A DNA stretch of 64,000 nucleotides from Paramecium pentaurelia (lineage: Eukaryota; Ciliophora; Oligohymenophorea; Peniculida; Parameciidae): assembly GCA_905183005.1 (NCBI GenBank), contig CAJJDO010000087.1:264136-328135 (forward strand), read 5' to 3'. The notes beneath the pieces were generated by a model that worked only from the letters and a program-made list of their open reading frames with translations, was not told where the DNA came from and ran no database searches. The position numbers were made by a program, and so were the translations under genes. Positions 36,357 to 47,717 of the stretch are shown piece after piece; the stretch's first letter is position 1; each line of letters begins with the position of its first letter.

Positions 36357-37988
36357 ATGATTCAATCAGATAAACTAAATATAGATGAAAAAACTTTATT
36401 AGAAACAATAGATAGAATCTCTGCATAATTAGATTATTTTGAGTAAAAATTGCAGTCTAATTTACAGGTCTTACTTCTAGTTGGTAATACAGGATCAGGA
36501 AAAAGTACAATTTTCAATTTTCTTTGTGGAGCTAAATTCAAATATGTAGTTACTGATGATGAGGAATATTTAGATTTAGCTAATAATTCTGATTTATATT
36601 CAGAAATGAATAGTGGAATGAAATCAGTTACTAGAGAGCCTAAATACTATTATCATGAAACCATTAATCATTTATTAATTGACTTTCCAGGATTTCATGA
36701 TACAAATGGAGAAATAGATTAGTTAATTATTTAGATGATTTTCTATAAATTTATTACAAGATCTAATGTAAAAATAGCGTATGTTATCACTCATCCCCAA
36801 GTTAATTTTTTTGAGAGAGGTCATGCATTATAATCATTTATTAATAGTGTTTTTAAAGAAAAAAATGTTGATATCTCTAAACTTGCATTAATTTTAAACC
36901 ATTATAATGATAATATGAAAGAAGAGAAATTAATTATTAATGTTTAAAAATAATTAAAAGAAATAGAAGTAGCTAAGCATGAATGGATTTCTGTTATTAG
37001 AAGAATTAATAGTTAAGAAAAATTAGATGAAGTTTTCTCAGTTGATAATAGAGAAAAATTGTGGTGTGAATTAATTACTGTTAATGAGATTTAATTTTAA
37101 CCTTAATTTTTACCATATAGTGATAGAATTAGTACTTATATTACAGAAAAAAGTAGTTTAATATTAAATTAAATTTGTTAATAAATGGATTATAATCTAT
37201 CAATAAAATCAAAGGAATTAAATGATGAGTAATTCATTTTATTGCAAAGTCTAATAAATTCTATATCACATATACTTTCATAAACACCTGAACATATAGA
37301 AGATTGGTTCAATAAATTTATTAATGTTTCATTAGAATTATCTTCAACTTTCCATTTTGAAAATGATATAAGTGAAAAAAGTACAAATTTCCTTAAAATT
37401 TTTAATTTCTTTTCATTTTTCTCTGAATTCATTTATGGATATTCAGCATTTGAAAAACATTGTATATAAGTGCAATAGAAATGTACTTATTTCTTAGAAA
37501 ATTTATAAAAAAAGATTGAATTACAAAGAGCTTTTGAAGAAAGGAATAGAGAATAATAAAATAGAATTAAAGCAGAGTAATAATTTACAACAGAATCATA
37601 AATAAGAATATAAAAAGAATAATTGTATGCATAAGAATATGAAAATAGAATTAAGTATGAATAATAATTAAAAATGGAATAATAATTAAGAACTGTTTTA
37701 GAATAAGACAAAAAAGGAATGGAATAATAATATAAAGAATATTGTGAAAAGTCTCTTTAAATATAATCTAATTTATAAAATTTAATTTAAACAGAAAAAA
37801 TTGAAAAATAATAAGTAGAATAAGATCTTAAAAGATAATTGTAAGAATTATAAAATAAATTAAATGAAATGGAATAAAGAAGAAAAGAATGGCTAGAACA
37901 TAGAGCTAAGGGACCTCATTTTGGACATCATGGACATCATGGTCCTGGACCTCATGGACCAGGACACCATCCATGGTTTAAAAAATGA
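36357..37988 (+). CDS. P-loop GTPase (AIG1/GIMAP-like) with coiled coil and His-rich tail
   Basis: 543 residues, no intron. Walker A/G1 is VGNTGSGKST at residues 42-51 and G3 is DFPGFHD near residue 112. A possible G4 (ILNHYND) is weak. About 280 further residues of helical domain lead to a 130-residue coiled coil rich in Gln, Glu and Arg. The end is a striking Gly/His/Pro segment (HFGHHGHHGPGPHGPGHHP) that could bind metal. Domain order, a GTPase of the AIG1/septin superclass followed by a coiled coil, resembles plant and animal GIMAPs, which sit on internal membranes. Part of the 5' region reads open even in the standard code. Confidence 0.75.
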
Positions 37989-38301
37989 AATTTAATTATA
38001 TTCAATGTTTTTAATTAAACATTTCAATTAATTTTATCTCATTTATTCACTCAATTTTTTACATAAATTTTATAAATATAATAATAAATCAATTAATATT
38101 TTATTTTTATTAAAATTAGAGGCTGAAATCTTTTGAAAAAATAGATATAATCAACTTTTTCATACAGATTAGATGTAATAAGTTAATTAATACATAAATA
38201 TAGATTTTTTAGCGACACTATTTTTGAATTCTTTACAAAAAAATAATTATTGTGTAAAAGCAGGCTTTTAAGAAATGTGAAAATTAATAAAATTAGAATA
38301 A
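37989..38301. other. intergenic region
   Basis: About 310 AT-rich bases after the GTPase gene. From 38255 on it is the left end of the duplicated block described separately. No gene seen. Confidence 0.45.
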
Positions 38302-38616
38302 ATGTAAACATCAAATAAGAAATAAGCAATCCATTATAAATAATTGGCAAAGGTTTATAAGCAATGTGCAGAGACATAAAAATTTATAGATGAATTTGAA
38401 AAGAAAAACAAGGTTCATGTTGATAAATTTGTTCCACTTGATTATTTAGAACTTCCTACTAAGATTCCAAATATTATTTCAATATCTTTAAAAAACAAAA
38501 AGAGATTTGCTTTGGAGAATATTATAAAAGATGGAGGTTAAAAATCATCGAAAAAAAGTAGTAATTCTAAAAGCAAATAAAAGGAGAAAGAACCATAAGT
38601 GGTTAATACTGAATGA
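38302..38616 (+). CDS. small basic protein (copy 1)
   Basis: 104 residues, no intron, immediately after an in-frame TGA. A helical first half (YKQLAKVYKQCAETQKFIDE) is followed by a short hydrophobic stretch (IPNIISISL) and a Lys/Ser-rich tail. No family recognised. The identical ORF at 39494 is the same gene if the duplication is an assembly artefact. Another overlapping frame is open over much of this stretch, so confidence is moderate. Confidence 0.4.
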
Positions 38617-38805
38617 TCTATATTATTAAACAATATAAAAAATCATATAAGTACATTATAATTAATTCATAGCTCTTCTCTTTAATTAAGAATACTTATA
38701 AATAAGTTATTTATATATATTAATGAAATATCAATTTGGAACTATTAGAGGATGATCTTTTTAAGTTTTAATTTAATTTATTTATTCATATAGTTTTTGT
38801 ATCAT

Positions 38806-39445
38806 ATGGAAAAATCATTGATATCTGTTGGACTCTTATTATTAATAGGATCAGGTTTATATCTAAAATAGAATGGAGAAGACCTATATGAATTACAGAA
38901 AGTTAAACAATTTAATGATTGGAAATTCTAATACAACAAAAAATTTAGTAGTGAACAAGAGGAGATGTATAATTGATAATTTAAAAGTTTAGGTATCGTT
39001 ATTTAGTGTTCTAATAAAATGCTTAATTAATTGAGGCACATAACAATGATAAATCTGGTAAGTATACATATACTTTGGAGACTAACTAATTTGCAGACTT
39101 GACAGAATAAGAATTTGTATAAAGATATTTGAGTTTGAAACCTAAGAATAGTAATAAATCAAAATCATTTGATTATGTTCCAAATGGATAAGCTAGAGAT
39201 TGGGTTGAAGAAGGCAAAGTGCCACCAATTAAAGATTAAGGAACATAATGTGGTTCTTCATGGGCATTTGCTGCAGTAGGTGTATTAGAAATCAACGGCA
39301 ATATCAATTTTGGATTATAATCCTCACTCTCTGAGTAGGATATGTTGGATTGTTCAGGTCCATATGGTAATTAAGGTTGTTCTGGAGGATGGATGGATTC
39401 TGGATTTGAATACGTCAGAGATCACGGCATTGCAAGTGCGTCAGA
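38806..39445 (+). pseudogene. truncated copy of the papain-like gene (assembly artefact)
   Basis: Identical to the first 640 bases of the complete gene at 39998-41027 and stops at the N in position 39446, in the middle of the peptidase domain. Because the surrounding 1191 bases are duplicated exactly, this should not be counted as a second gene. Confidence 0.85.
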
Positions 39446-39446
39446 N
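39446..39446. other. single N at contig junction
   Basis: One undefined base between the two identical copies of duplication A. Removing bases 38255-39446 (or the equivalent second copy plus the N) gives a continuous papain-like gene. Confidence 0.9.
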
Positions 39447-40637
39447 TAAAAGCAGGCTTTTAAGAAATGTGAAAATTAATAAAATTAGAATAAATGTAAA
39501 CATCAAATAAGAAATAAGCAATCCATTATAAATAATTGGCAAAGGTTTATAAGCAATGTGCAGAGACATAAAAATTTATAGATGAATTTGAAAAGAAAAA
39601 CAAGGTTCATGTTGATAAATTTGTTCCACTTGATTATTTAGAACTTCCTACTAAGATTCCAAATATTATTTCAATATCTTTAAAAAACAAAAAGAGATTT
39701 GCTTTGGAGAATATTATAAAAGATGGAGGTTAAAAATCATCGAAAAAAAGTAGTAATTCTAAAAGCAAATAAAAGGAGAAAGAACCATAAGTGGTTAATA
39801 CTGAATGATCTATATTATTAAACAATATAAAAAATCATATAAGTACATTATAATTAATTCATAGCTCTTCTCTTTAATTAAGAATACTTATAAATAAGTT
39901 ATTTATATATATTAATGAAATATCAATTTGGAACTATTAGAGGATGATCTTTTTAAGTTTTAATTTAATTTATTTATTCATATAGTTTTTGTATCATATG
40001 GAAAAATCATTGATATCTGTTGGACTCTTATTATTAATAGGATCAGGTTTATATCTAAAATAGAATGGAGAAGACCTATATGAATTACAGAAAGTTAAAC
40101 AATTTAATGATTGGAAATTCTAATACAACAAAAAATTTAGTAGTGAACAAGAGGAGATGTATAATTGATAATTTAAAAGTTTAGGTATCGTTATTTAGTG
40201 TTCTAATAAAATGCTTAATTAATTGAGGCACATAACAATGATAAATCTGGTAAGTATACATATACTTTGGAGACTAACTAATTTGCAGACTTGACAGAAT
40301 AAGAATTTGTATAAAGATATTTGAGTTTGAAACCTAAGAATAGTAATAAATCAAAATCATTTGATTATGTTCCAAATGGATAAGCTAGAGATTGGGTTGA
40401 AGAAGGCAAAGTGCCACCAATTAAAGATTAAGGAACATAATGTGGTTCTTCATGGGCATTTGCTGCAGTAGGTGTATTAGAAATCAACGGCAATATCAAT
40501 TTTGGATTATAATCCTCACTCTCTGAGTAGGATATGTTGGATTGTTCAGGTCCATATGGTAATTAAGGTTGTTCTGGAGGATGGATGGATTCTGGATTTG
40601 AATACGTCAGAGATCACGGCATTGCAAGTGCGTCAGA
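39447..40637. repeat. direct duplication A, copy 2
   Basis: Second copy of the 1191-base block (offset 1192 from copy 1). It runs on without a break into unique sequence at 40638, so this copy carries the intact gene. Confidence 0.9.
39494..39808 (+). CDS. small basic protein (copy 2)
   Basis: Exact repeat of the 104-residue ORF at 38302-38616. It lies 190 bases before the papain-like gene in the same direction. Probably the one real copy; its function is unknown. Confidence 0.4.
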
Positions 40638-41027
40638 TTATCCATATGTAGGAAAAGATTAAACATGCAAAACTTCAATTTAAAGAGATTTCAAATATGT
40701 TACAGGTTTTATTGATGTTGATGGTTGTGAGGAACTCTAAACTGCTATTCTAGATTAAGCTATTTCTATTGGAGTTGATGCTAGTAATTGGTCATTTTAT
40801 AGTAATAATATTATATACCATTTATTATAGAGGGTGGAATATTCAATAATTGTAAACAGAATTTGACATCTGGATCTATCTTGGTAGGTATTGATTAAAA
40901 TGGAGTTTGGAAAGTAAGACATTAATGGGGATCTAAATGGGGTGAAAATGGATATATTAGATTGGCACCTGGAAATACATGTGGTGTTTGTGCAGCGGCT
41001 TCATATCCAGTTTTACAGAAAAAATGA
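39998..41027 (+). CDS. papain-like (C1A) protein lacking the catalytic triad
   Basis: 324 residues with introns of 26 and 29 nt. Signal peptide (MEKSLISVGLLLLIGSGLYL), an I29 inhibitor-type prodomain (FNDWKFQYNKKFSSEQEEMY, then TNQFADLTEQEF), then a C1A peptidase fold with KDQGTQCGSSWAFAAVG and WGSKWGENGYIRLAPGNTCG. The catalytic Cys of CGSCWAF is Ser (CGSSWAF). The catalytic His (usually NHAV) falls in NLTSGSILVG and is Ser. The Asn of KNSWG is His (RHQWG). All three catalytic residues are thus lost while structural residues and Cys pairs remain, so it is an inactive homologue. A role as a structural, binding or inhibitory protein in lysosome or phagosome is inferred. Confidence 0.85.
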
Positions 41028-41378
41028 TCTTTATTATATATTTGAACAAGATATATTTAATTATTATATTAAAATATATAATCAAAATAATGAGATATTC
41101 ATTAATTAAGGTAATATAAATATATTTATACAACCTAATATTTATTTGAAATCTGTCACTATCTAATATATCATCAGAATCAAATAATTTAAATTTAAAT
41201 ATATAATAAACAATTCAAAATTAAAGCTATTTCATTGAAATTCTAAACTTAAGATATTTTATACTAAGCAATTATGTTTTGGTATCAAATTAAAAATATA
41301 AACAATAGTTATTCTTACAAATTTTAAGTAGAAATTGTGAATTATGAATTAAATAAGTGATTATTATATAATTTTAAA
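41028..41378. other. intergenic region
   Basis: About 350 AT-rich bases between two same-strand genes; no frame or repeat recognised. Confidence 0.45.
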
Positions 41379-41848
41379 ATGAACAAATTACCTTATTAAC
41401 CTTTGGGTTTTGTATTAAAATTTGATCCACCCATTATTGGATTGTTATATCATCCTGTAGAGAATAAGAAAGTGAATAAGAAAAAGAAGAAGTGTTATGC
41501 TATTCATTTGAATAATTTGATCTTTTTAGTTGAACCTGAAGATATTGTAGAGGCATTGTTTAATGAGCATCAAGAATTCCTAGATCCTGATGTTGTCAAA
41601 CCACAACAAGTACATTTGATCACTTAAAAAGGTCTATAAATTGGTGTTGCGATTAGTTGCTTATAGAGATCATTAGTTAAGAAATATGTAAGAAATGGGT
41701 GAAGATATGGGTACTCTTATTTCACATAATTAAAGCTGACGGTTATTATGAGGAGGAAGAAGAAGAGCCAGTACAATAGCCTAAAGGTAAAGGAGGGAAA
41801 GCATAAGCATAATAACGAAGAACTAATGATAATAATAGATCATTTTGA
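41379..41848 (+). CDS. CEP19-like centrosomal/ciliary protein (tentative)
   Basis: 140 residues with introns of 22 and 25 nt. The N-terminal half, PLGFVLKFDPPIIGLLYH, then CYAIHLNNLIFLVEPEDIVE, then VYKLVLRLVAYRDHQLRNM, follows the layout of CEP19: a KF.PP.I.L.Y strand, a short basic linker, an acidic helix, and an L.KL...L helix. CEP19 sits at the mother centriole and recruits RABL2 and the IFT machinery. The tail is a Glu run followed by a Lys/Gln-rich end, shorter than in animals. Similarity is from pattern only. The last intron is required to enter the acidic tail; without it the ORF would stop at TGA 41737. Confidence 0.45.
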
Positions 41849-42003
41849 TTTTTTATATTATAACGATAATTACAATTTGAATTTAATTTATGAGGAGATA
41901 AAACCTCAAACAAGATCTTTATTCATAAATCTCGACAATTGGATAATCATCCTCTTCAAAAAGGAGCAACCTTAATATTGATGATTTGATTTATTAGTTT
42001 AAA

Positions 42004-42834
42004 ATGAGGAAATCTAATTACAAATTAGCAAAGCAATACTCTGAAATCATTAAAATATTTGATAATAAACAATCTCCAAATTATGAATATTAGAGTAGTC
42101 AATTATAAACTAAAGTTAGATTAAAAACAGAAGAATCTTAGGAACTACTTCAATTCTAAGAAACTAAATAAAGATTATCACATTAAATAGATATTCATCA
42201 ATTTATAAATGAGACATCTCCTATTAAAATTACAACTAGACTTAATTATGAGAATTTTAAAACATTTTAAGAAACTGAAAGAAAATCATATGAATCCAAT
42301 AATTATAATACACAATTAGCAAATTTTGGTCCTTTATCATCATCAAATTAATGTGAAACTGATGAAGAAATCAAATAAATTTCATAAAAAAGTGTTTAAA
42401 AATTATCAAAATTCAGAACTTTTGAATAAGAATAATTTTAAACTTGTTTTGATAAAATTAGTTCTCAAATCAAAAAATTGAATTTTAAATTTGAGAAGTA
42501 AGGATTCATGATGATTAAATTATTTTCTAAATGGACTCTTAAGGAAAAGGCTACAAAAATGTATTTTAGATTTTTTGAACACAAAATTTAATCATATTTT
42601 GATCTTTTTTAAATATATGAACCTTCTATTGAAGAAAATAATGATGATGATCAAAATAATAATTAAAGAATTTTAACAGATAATATATTGACTCCAATTA
42701 ATTTGAATATCCTTAATTTTTAAATTCCTACTATTAAACCTGTTACTTAATTTGGAGCAATTAATGTAATCTATATATTTAAATATTAATAGTTTGAAGA
42801 ATATCTAAAAAAGAAGAATCAGAATATCGAATGA
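42004..42834 (+). CDS. unidentified protein
   Basis: 267 residues with one 27-nt intron near the end. Ser/Gln/Asn-rich and probably largely disordered in the first half. The second half has a compact hydrophobic/aromatic block (FMMIKLFSKWTLKEKATKMY) and ends in a short basic helix. No domain recognised. Its 3' 353 bases lie in duplication B and recur at 43619-43971. Confidence 0.55.
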
Positions 42835-43617
42835 ATTGTTTTAATATTGATTTACTTAATTTATTATTGTTATTTTTATAAGAATTTTTACAGTTATTAT
42901 ATAATTTTTTTGGTCTAAAAATAAACCTAATTAAAGATCTAATATTCAGTCAATCAAACTAAGATCTAAAAAATATTATTATATTAATAATTGTTTAATC
43001 TATTAATTTAATGAGAAATTATAAAAAATGTTCAAAAGAATTTCAATATAAGTCTAAAATATCAACAAAAAATTAATATTCAAATAATCCAATTTGATCC
43101 ATCTTCGAAATATTTTTATATAAGTTTATTATGAAATCTTGGATATTCAAAATATTATTCATATTCAAAGATATTTTTTTTATTTGGATATAAACATTTA
43201 AATTATCCTAGTCTCAATTATTCTTCTAATGATTGTAAAATTAAAATTTTAAATATATATCTATATCATAACATCTAAATCTTCTTAATTTACTTTCTAT
43301 CTAAAATTTCTTGTATTTATGGTTTAAATTTCATTGATATTCCTTTCATATAGTTTCTTTTTTATTTGTATCCTAAATGCTTTTTTAGTATGATATTGTA
43401 TCCCTATCAAATGCAACATATCTGATATCAATTTAGTTTTAATTTATGCATCCAATTCAGATGATGAATTTAAGGAAGGACTTACATTAACTTCAAGCAA
43501 CCAAGGTTTTAATTTTTCATCTATCAATATATCAAATCCAAATAATTCAAAGTAATTATTTTTATGTTCCATAGCTAATTGATATGTAAGAATATACTTA
43601 TTCTATTTTCAAGAAGA
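42482..43617. repeat. direct duplication B, copy 1 (probable assembly overlap)
   Basis: 1136 bases that recur at 43619-44754, separated by a single N at 43618. Copy 1 contains the real 3' end of the preceding gene and, on the minus strand, the 3' part of the TTLL gene cut at the N. Confidence 0.9.
43080..43617 (-). pseudogene. truncated copy of the TTLL gene 3' end (assembly artefact)
   Basis: Same sequence as 44217-44754 of the complete gene, beginning abruptly at the N. It starts inside the ATP-grasp domain and has no start codon of its own. Not an independent gene. Confidence 0.8.
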
Positions 43618-43618
43618 N
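43618..43618. other. single N at contig junction
   Basis: One undefined base between the two copies of duplication B, with the same structure as the N at 39446. Confidence 0.9.
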
Positions 43619-43971
43619 ATTTTAAATTTGAGAAGTAAGGATTCATGATGATTAAATTATTTTCTAAATGGACTCTTAAGGAAAAGGCTACAAAAATGTA
43701 TTTTAGATTTTTTGAACACAAAATTTAATCATATTTTGATCTTTTTTAAATATATGAACCTTCTATTGAAGAAAATAATGATGATGATCAAAATAATAAT
43801 TAAAGAATTTTAACAGATAATATATTGACTCCAATTAATTTGAATATCCTTAATTTTTAAATTCCTACTATTAAACCTGTTACTTAATTTGGAGCAATTA
43901 ATGTAATCTATATATTTAAATATTAATAGTTTGAAGAATATCTAAAAAAGAAGAATCAGAATATCGAATGA
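43619..43971 (+). pseudogene. 3' fragment of the 267-residue gene (assembly artefact)
   Basis: Repeats the last 353 bases of the gene at 42004-42834 including its intron and TGA. It has no 5' part because the block begins at the N. Confidence 0.8.
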
Positions 43972-44754
43972 ATTGTTTTAATATTGATTTACTTAATTTA
44001 TTATTGTTATTTTTATAAGAATTTTTACAGTTATTATATAATTTTTTTGGTCTAAAAATAAACCTAATTAAAGATCTAATATTCAGTCAATCAAACTAAG
44101 ATCTAAAAAATATTATTATATTAATAATTGTTTAATCTATTAATTTAATGAGAAATTATAAAAAATGTTCAAAAGAATTTCAATATAAGTCTAAAATATC
44201 AACAAAAAATTAATATTCAAATAATCCAATTTGATCCATCTTCGAAATATTTTTATATAAGTTTATTATGAAATCTTGGATATTCAAAATATTATTCATA
44301 TTCAAAGATATTTTTTTTATTTGGATATAAACATTTAAATTATCCTAGTCTCAATTATTCTTCTAATGATTGTAAAATTAAAATTTTAAATATATATCTA
44401 TATCATAACATCTAAATCTTCTTAATTTACTTTCTATCTAAAATTTCTTGTATTTATGGTTTAAATTTCATTGATATTCCTTTCATATAGTTTCTTTTTT
44501 ATTTGTATCCTAAATGCTTTTTTAGTATGATATTGTATCCCTATCAAATGCAACATATCTGATATCAATTTAGTTTTAATTTATGCATCCAATTCAGATG
44601 ATGAATTTAAGGAAGGACTTACATTAACTTCAAGCAACCAAGGTTTTAATTTTTCATCTATCAATATATCAAATCCAAATAATTCAAAGTAATTATTTTT
44701 ATGTTCCATAGCTAATTGATATGTAAGAATATACTTATTCTATTTTCAAGAAGA
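43619..44754. repeat. direct duplication B, copy 2
   Basis: Second copy of the 1136-base block (offset 1137). It continues without a break into the rest of the TTLL gene at 44755, but its other end (43619) cuts the 267-residue gene of copy 1. Confidence 0.9.
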
Positions 44755-46002
44755 AGAGGTTCAGCTGCAATACAAGTCTTCAATACTACATCTTTAATTG
44801 ATTTAAATAATAATTTATGATTAATGCCTTAAGCCATTAATTATTATTTGTATTCCTTATGCGACCATTTAGAGGCTTTTACTTATTATTCCATCTCTTA
44901 ATTATTAACTATGAAATTTGGAGATTATTTATTAACTGAGAAATTGGTTAAATGTATGAATCTCTTCTTAATATCTTGACTTTTAAGTGAATATTCTTAA
45001 GTAGCAAATCTAACCAATCCATCTTTATACATATAAACTCTTAATGGATCAGTAGAAGTAATTAAAACATAAACTCTTAGATCATATTTAAAATTATTAA
45101 TTAAATGAGGATTTTAAATATAATCCATTACTAAATATCTTTTATCAGCTGTCAATTTAGTTTTTTTGTCGATTAATTTTATACCATTACCTCTAGCAGA
45201 TGCAACTGGTTTTTTTATCCAAAAAGTCTTCTTTGGAGCAGATTCTCTAATTCTTTCAAATCTGTCAAAATCATATTACAATAAATAAGTGTTTGGAATA
45301 AAGGAATATTCATTTGGAAATCTTCTTTTAACTTTAGATAAATGAATCCATAAATTATCTTTTCTACCTATACTCCAACAACCAGGAAAATGATTAGTTT
45401 TTTAATACTTTTTCATTTCATCTAAAGTTTCCTTACTAGCTAATCCCCAATAAATTAACCAATTATCTTCATCACTCCTTTCAAATCCAGCAGCCTCAAA
45501 AGCACTCAAAACACATTTAAAAGGTACTTATCCTTAAAGTTTATAATATAATGGCTTTTTAATTTGCTCTACTAAAAATTGTTAAGATCTTGTTTGTTGA
45601 AGTAATTCTAAAATATTGTATAATTTTACATGGATATGGAAAATAAATAGTATATATATGTGGTCTATAAGGTGATTGCCAAACAAGTTGAAATTGTTTA
45701 ATACTAGTAGTTGTTGATGGTTCCATTAAGGAACTATCGATTTCTAAATTTCTCTCAGTTAATACTTTATTAGTACAACTATCAGTTTATGATAATATTT
45801 CTTTTTATATTTTGTTTCTTGTTTTTAATGATCGGTTGCGTACTTTTACTTACTTTTAAATGACTTTGATAATGTTATGTTATGATTATGTTTATGATTA
45901 TGATTAAGATGTTAGTCTAGAATGAGTTGTTAATGAGGATGCAGCTAGAGGAAGATAAACTGTTTATACTTTTCTACTCTCGATTTATACCCTTTTTTAC
46001 AT
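44217..46002 (-). CDS. tubulin-tyrosine-ligase-like enzyme (TTLL), frame break near 3' end
   Basis: ATP-grasp ligase that adds glutamates or glycines to tubulin tails in cilia. About 550 residues, introns of 22 and 23 nt. Motifs: TNHFPGCWSIGRKDNLWIHL, FWIKKPVASARGNGIKLID (ATP and Mg site), YDLRVYVLIT, HLTNFSVNK, and FELFGFDILIDEKLKPWLLE then VNVSPSL. The N-terminal 130 residues are basic and Ser/Gln-rich. About 40 codons after VNVSPSL the conserved frame jumps by one base. The in-frame version ends at 44302, whereas the family-like C-terminus (LEEQLRLGQFKCLYPNKKN) lies in another frame ending at 44217. No GT..AG intron of suitable length explains it. An alternative in-frame start lies at 46137. 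Confidence 0.82.
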
Positions 46003-46157
46003 TTTATTAATTAAAATAAAATCATTAATTATGCAATGACGTTTTATGCCATGGTAAATCTATATTATATAAACGTTTAGTAGAATTGGAAGAACCATAA
46101 AATACAGTATTTTAATTCTTATTTTCTTATTGTTCATTCTAAAATATTTCAATTTCT

Positions 46158-47689
46158 TCATCTAATATTTATGGAATCTTAAATAATTAAAAATTAATTA
46201 ACTTTTGTTTATGATAATCTTGGTTTTTAATGTTCTTGATTACTTATAGCTGTTATAGGTCTAGATACTTTAGTATATGTTGGCATCACTAAAGCAGTTG
46301 ATGGTCTTAAAGATTTTTAAGATTAAACTGCACCACTTGTATTTTTTCTCATTGATGGTTTTGTACTGACTGCACTAGATGTTCGTTATAAATATTCAGT
46401 CATAAATGCTGGATCTTACATCATTTTTTTATGTTATTAAACATCTAATCTAATATCTTCTATAGCTTCTGATATCTATATTTTTTATGTTTATTTTTAG
46501 AATTAAGGATGTTCCTTTAATTATTTTATTGTAGGTATGCTCTTTCTTGATTCCTCTTATTATAATTATTTATTGTGTTAACCACTTTGAGATTACAAAA
46601 ATTCTTTTGATCCTGCAAATTCTTCTAATAATTATACTCTCAACATCTTTCCATTTAATTTAGAATGATTCAAAATTTATTAAGCATTTTTTAATTTGGA
46701 TTTTATTTCAACATACAATTCAGGATCTCTTAAGAGTTTTTTAAATTCACCAATACCAGCATCCTTGTTTTTCAAAAATTATTGATGTTTTTATGTTCTT
46801 TTTTAAATGTAATATTCATTTCTATCTTTTAAGGATCTTCCCTTAAAGACAGCCTTATCCATATTATATTGATAATTCATATAATGTTGAATTTTTGCAT
46901 CTGGATTCTTAGCAGTTTTATATCCTGTTTAATCTACTACATAAAAATTGTCCTAAAATTAGTAAAAATAATTAAACCATTTTTGGATCTCTTGTAAGAT
47001 CCATTTTAGTTTTAGGAATCTTCTCATAGTAAGCCCATCTGTCAACTGTATTGGCCATAAGGTAGAGAAACTCAAATTCTTGAATAAAACCTTTAATCTA
47101 TAGAAAATCAGTGCATCTCTTAATCCAATCTTCTAAAACACTACTGCTTATAGCTTTTCCTATTGCCTGTAATAAAGAAAATGATATAAATGTTTTTACC
47201 CATAATAAATTGTTAATTTCAGTTGCATTACATGGTACTCCTTCACTCATTAATTCTTACTCTCGAAGATGAAATATAAGACAGGCATCTTTAATATCCT
47301 TCATCCTAGATAAAACAATATGCAATTACGTAAGAAGTCCATCATGATAGAGTTAAATGGCTGCTTTTATATTACGAACATTAAGGTGTGTTAAACGTCC
47401 ATTTAGGAACTTATATAGAGAATAAGTAATATACTCTTGGAACTTCTTGTAAAAAAGAAAGGGATCTAAAAGTTGAAAAGATGGTTTAGATATCAATTTT
47501 GATCTTTTCAACTATCTAAATTTAATGTTCTTGTTCAAGGATTTGAACAATCAAGAAGAAGACAGGTTACATTTACATATAATCTGATATGAGCATTCTA
47601 AGATCTTCATATTTGATTTGACCTCTTGCACTAAATTCACTTTGAATTCCATATATTGTAAATTCTTCTAATTGTTATGCTTCAGTCAT
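46158..47689 (-). CDS. unidentified protein, about 479 residues
   Basis: Three introns (34, 33 and 25 nt) give one frame from ATG 47689. The first half looks globular and helical (IKYEDLRMLISDYM, FLFYKKFQEYITYSLYKFLN, MKDIKDACLIFHLREQELM, IQEFEFLYLMANTVDRWAYY). It is followed by a charged linker (NYQYNMDKAVFKGRSLKDRN) and a long disordered Gln/Lys/Ser-rich tail. The sequence has the feel of a conserved ciliary or basal-body protein but I cannot name a family. It is placed head to tail with the TTLL gene 155 bases downstream. Confidence 0.6.
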
Positions 47690-47717
47690 TTATTAATAAA
47701 TAATTTAATCAATAAAA

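Larger units (their letters stand above)
38255..39445. repeat. direct duplication A, copy 1 (probable assembly overlap)
   Basis: 1191 bases that recur, identical wherever I compared them, at 39447-40637. The two copies are separated only by one N at 39446. A tandem duplication ending exactly at an N is best explained by two contigs that overlap but were not merged. The copy contains a small ORF and the first part of the papain-like gene, which is cut at the N. Confidence 0.9.

Noticed and set aside
39310..39510. A 66-codon ORF running across the N at 39446
   Set aside because: It is in the wrong frame of the papain-like gene and joins the two copies of an assembly overlap; it cannot exist in the genome if the overlap is an artefact.
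38255..40637. Recent tandem gene duplication of a cysteine-protease gene
   Set aside because: The copies are identical as far as I can compare, the first is cut at an N, and a second locus in the window shows the same structure.
46021..46137. N-terminal extension of the TTLL protein from the ATG at 46137
   Set aside because: The frame is open but gives an unlikely hydrophobic leader; the ATG at 46002 is preferred, with the longer form kept as an alternative.
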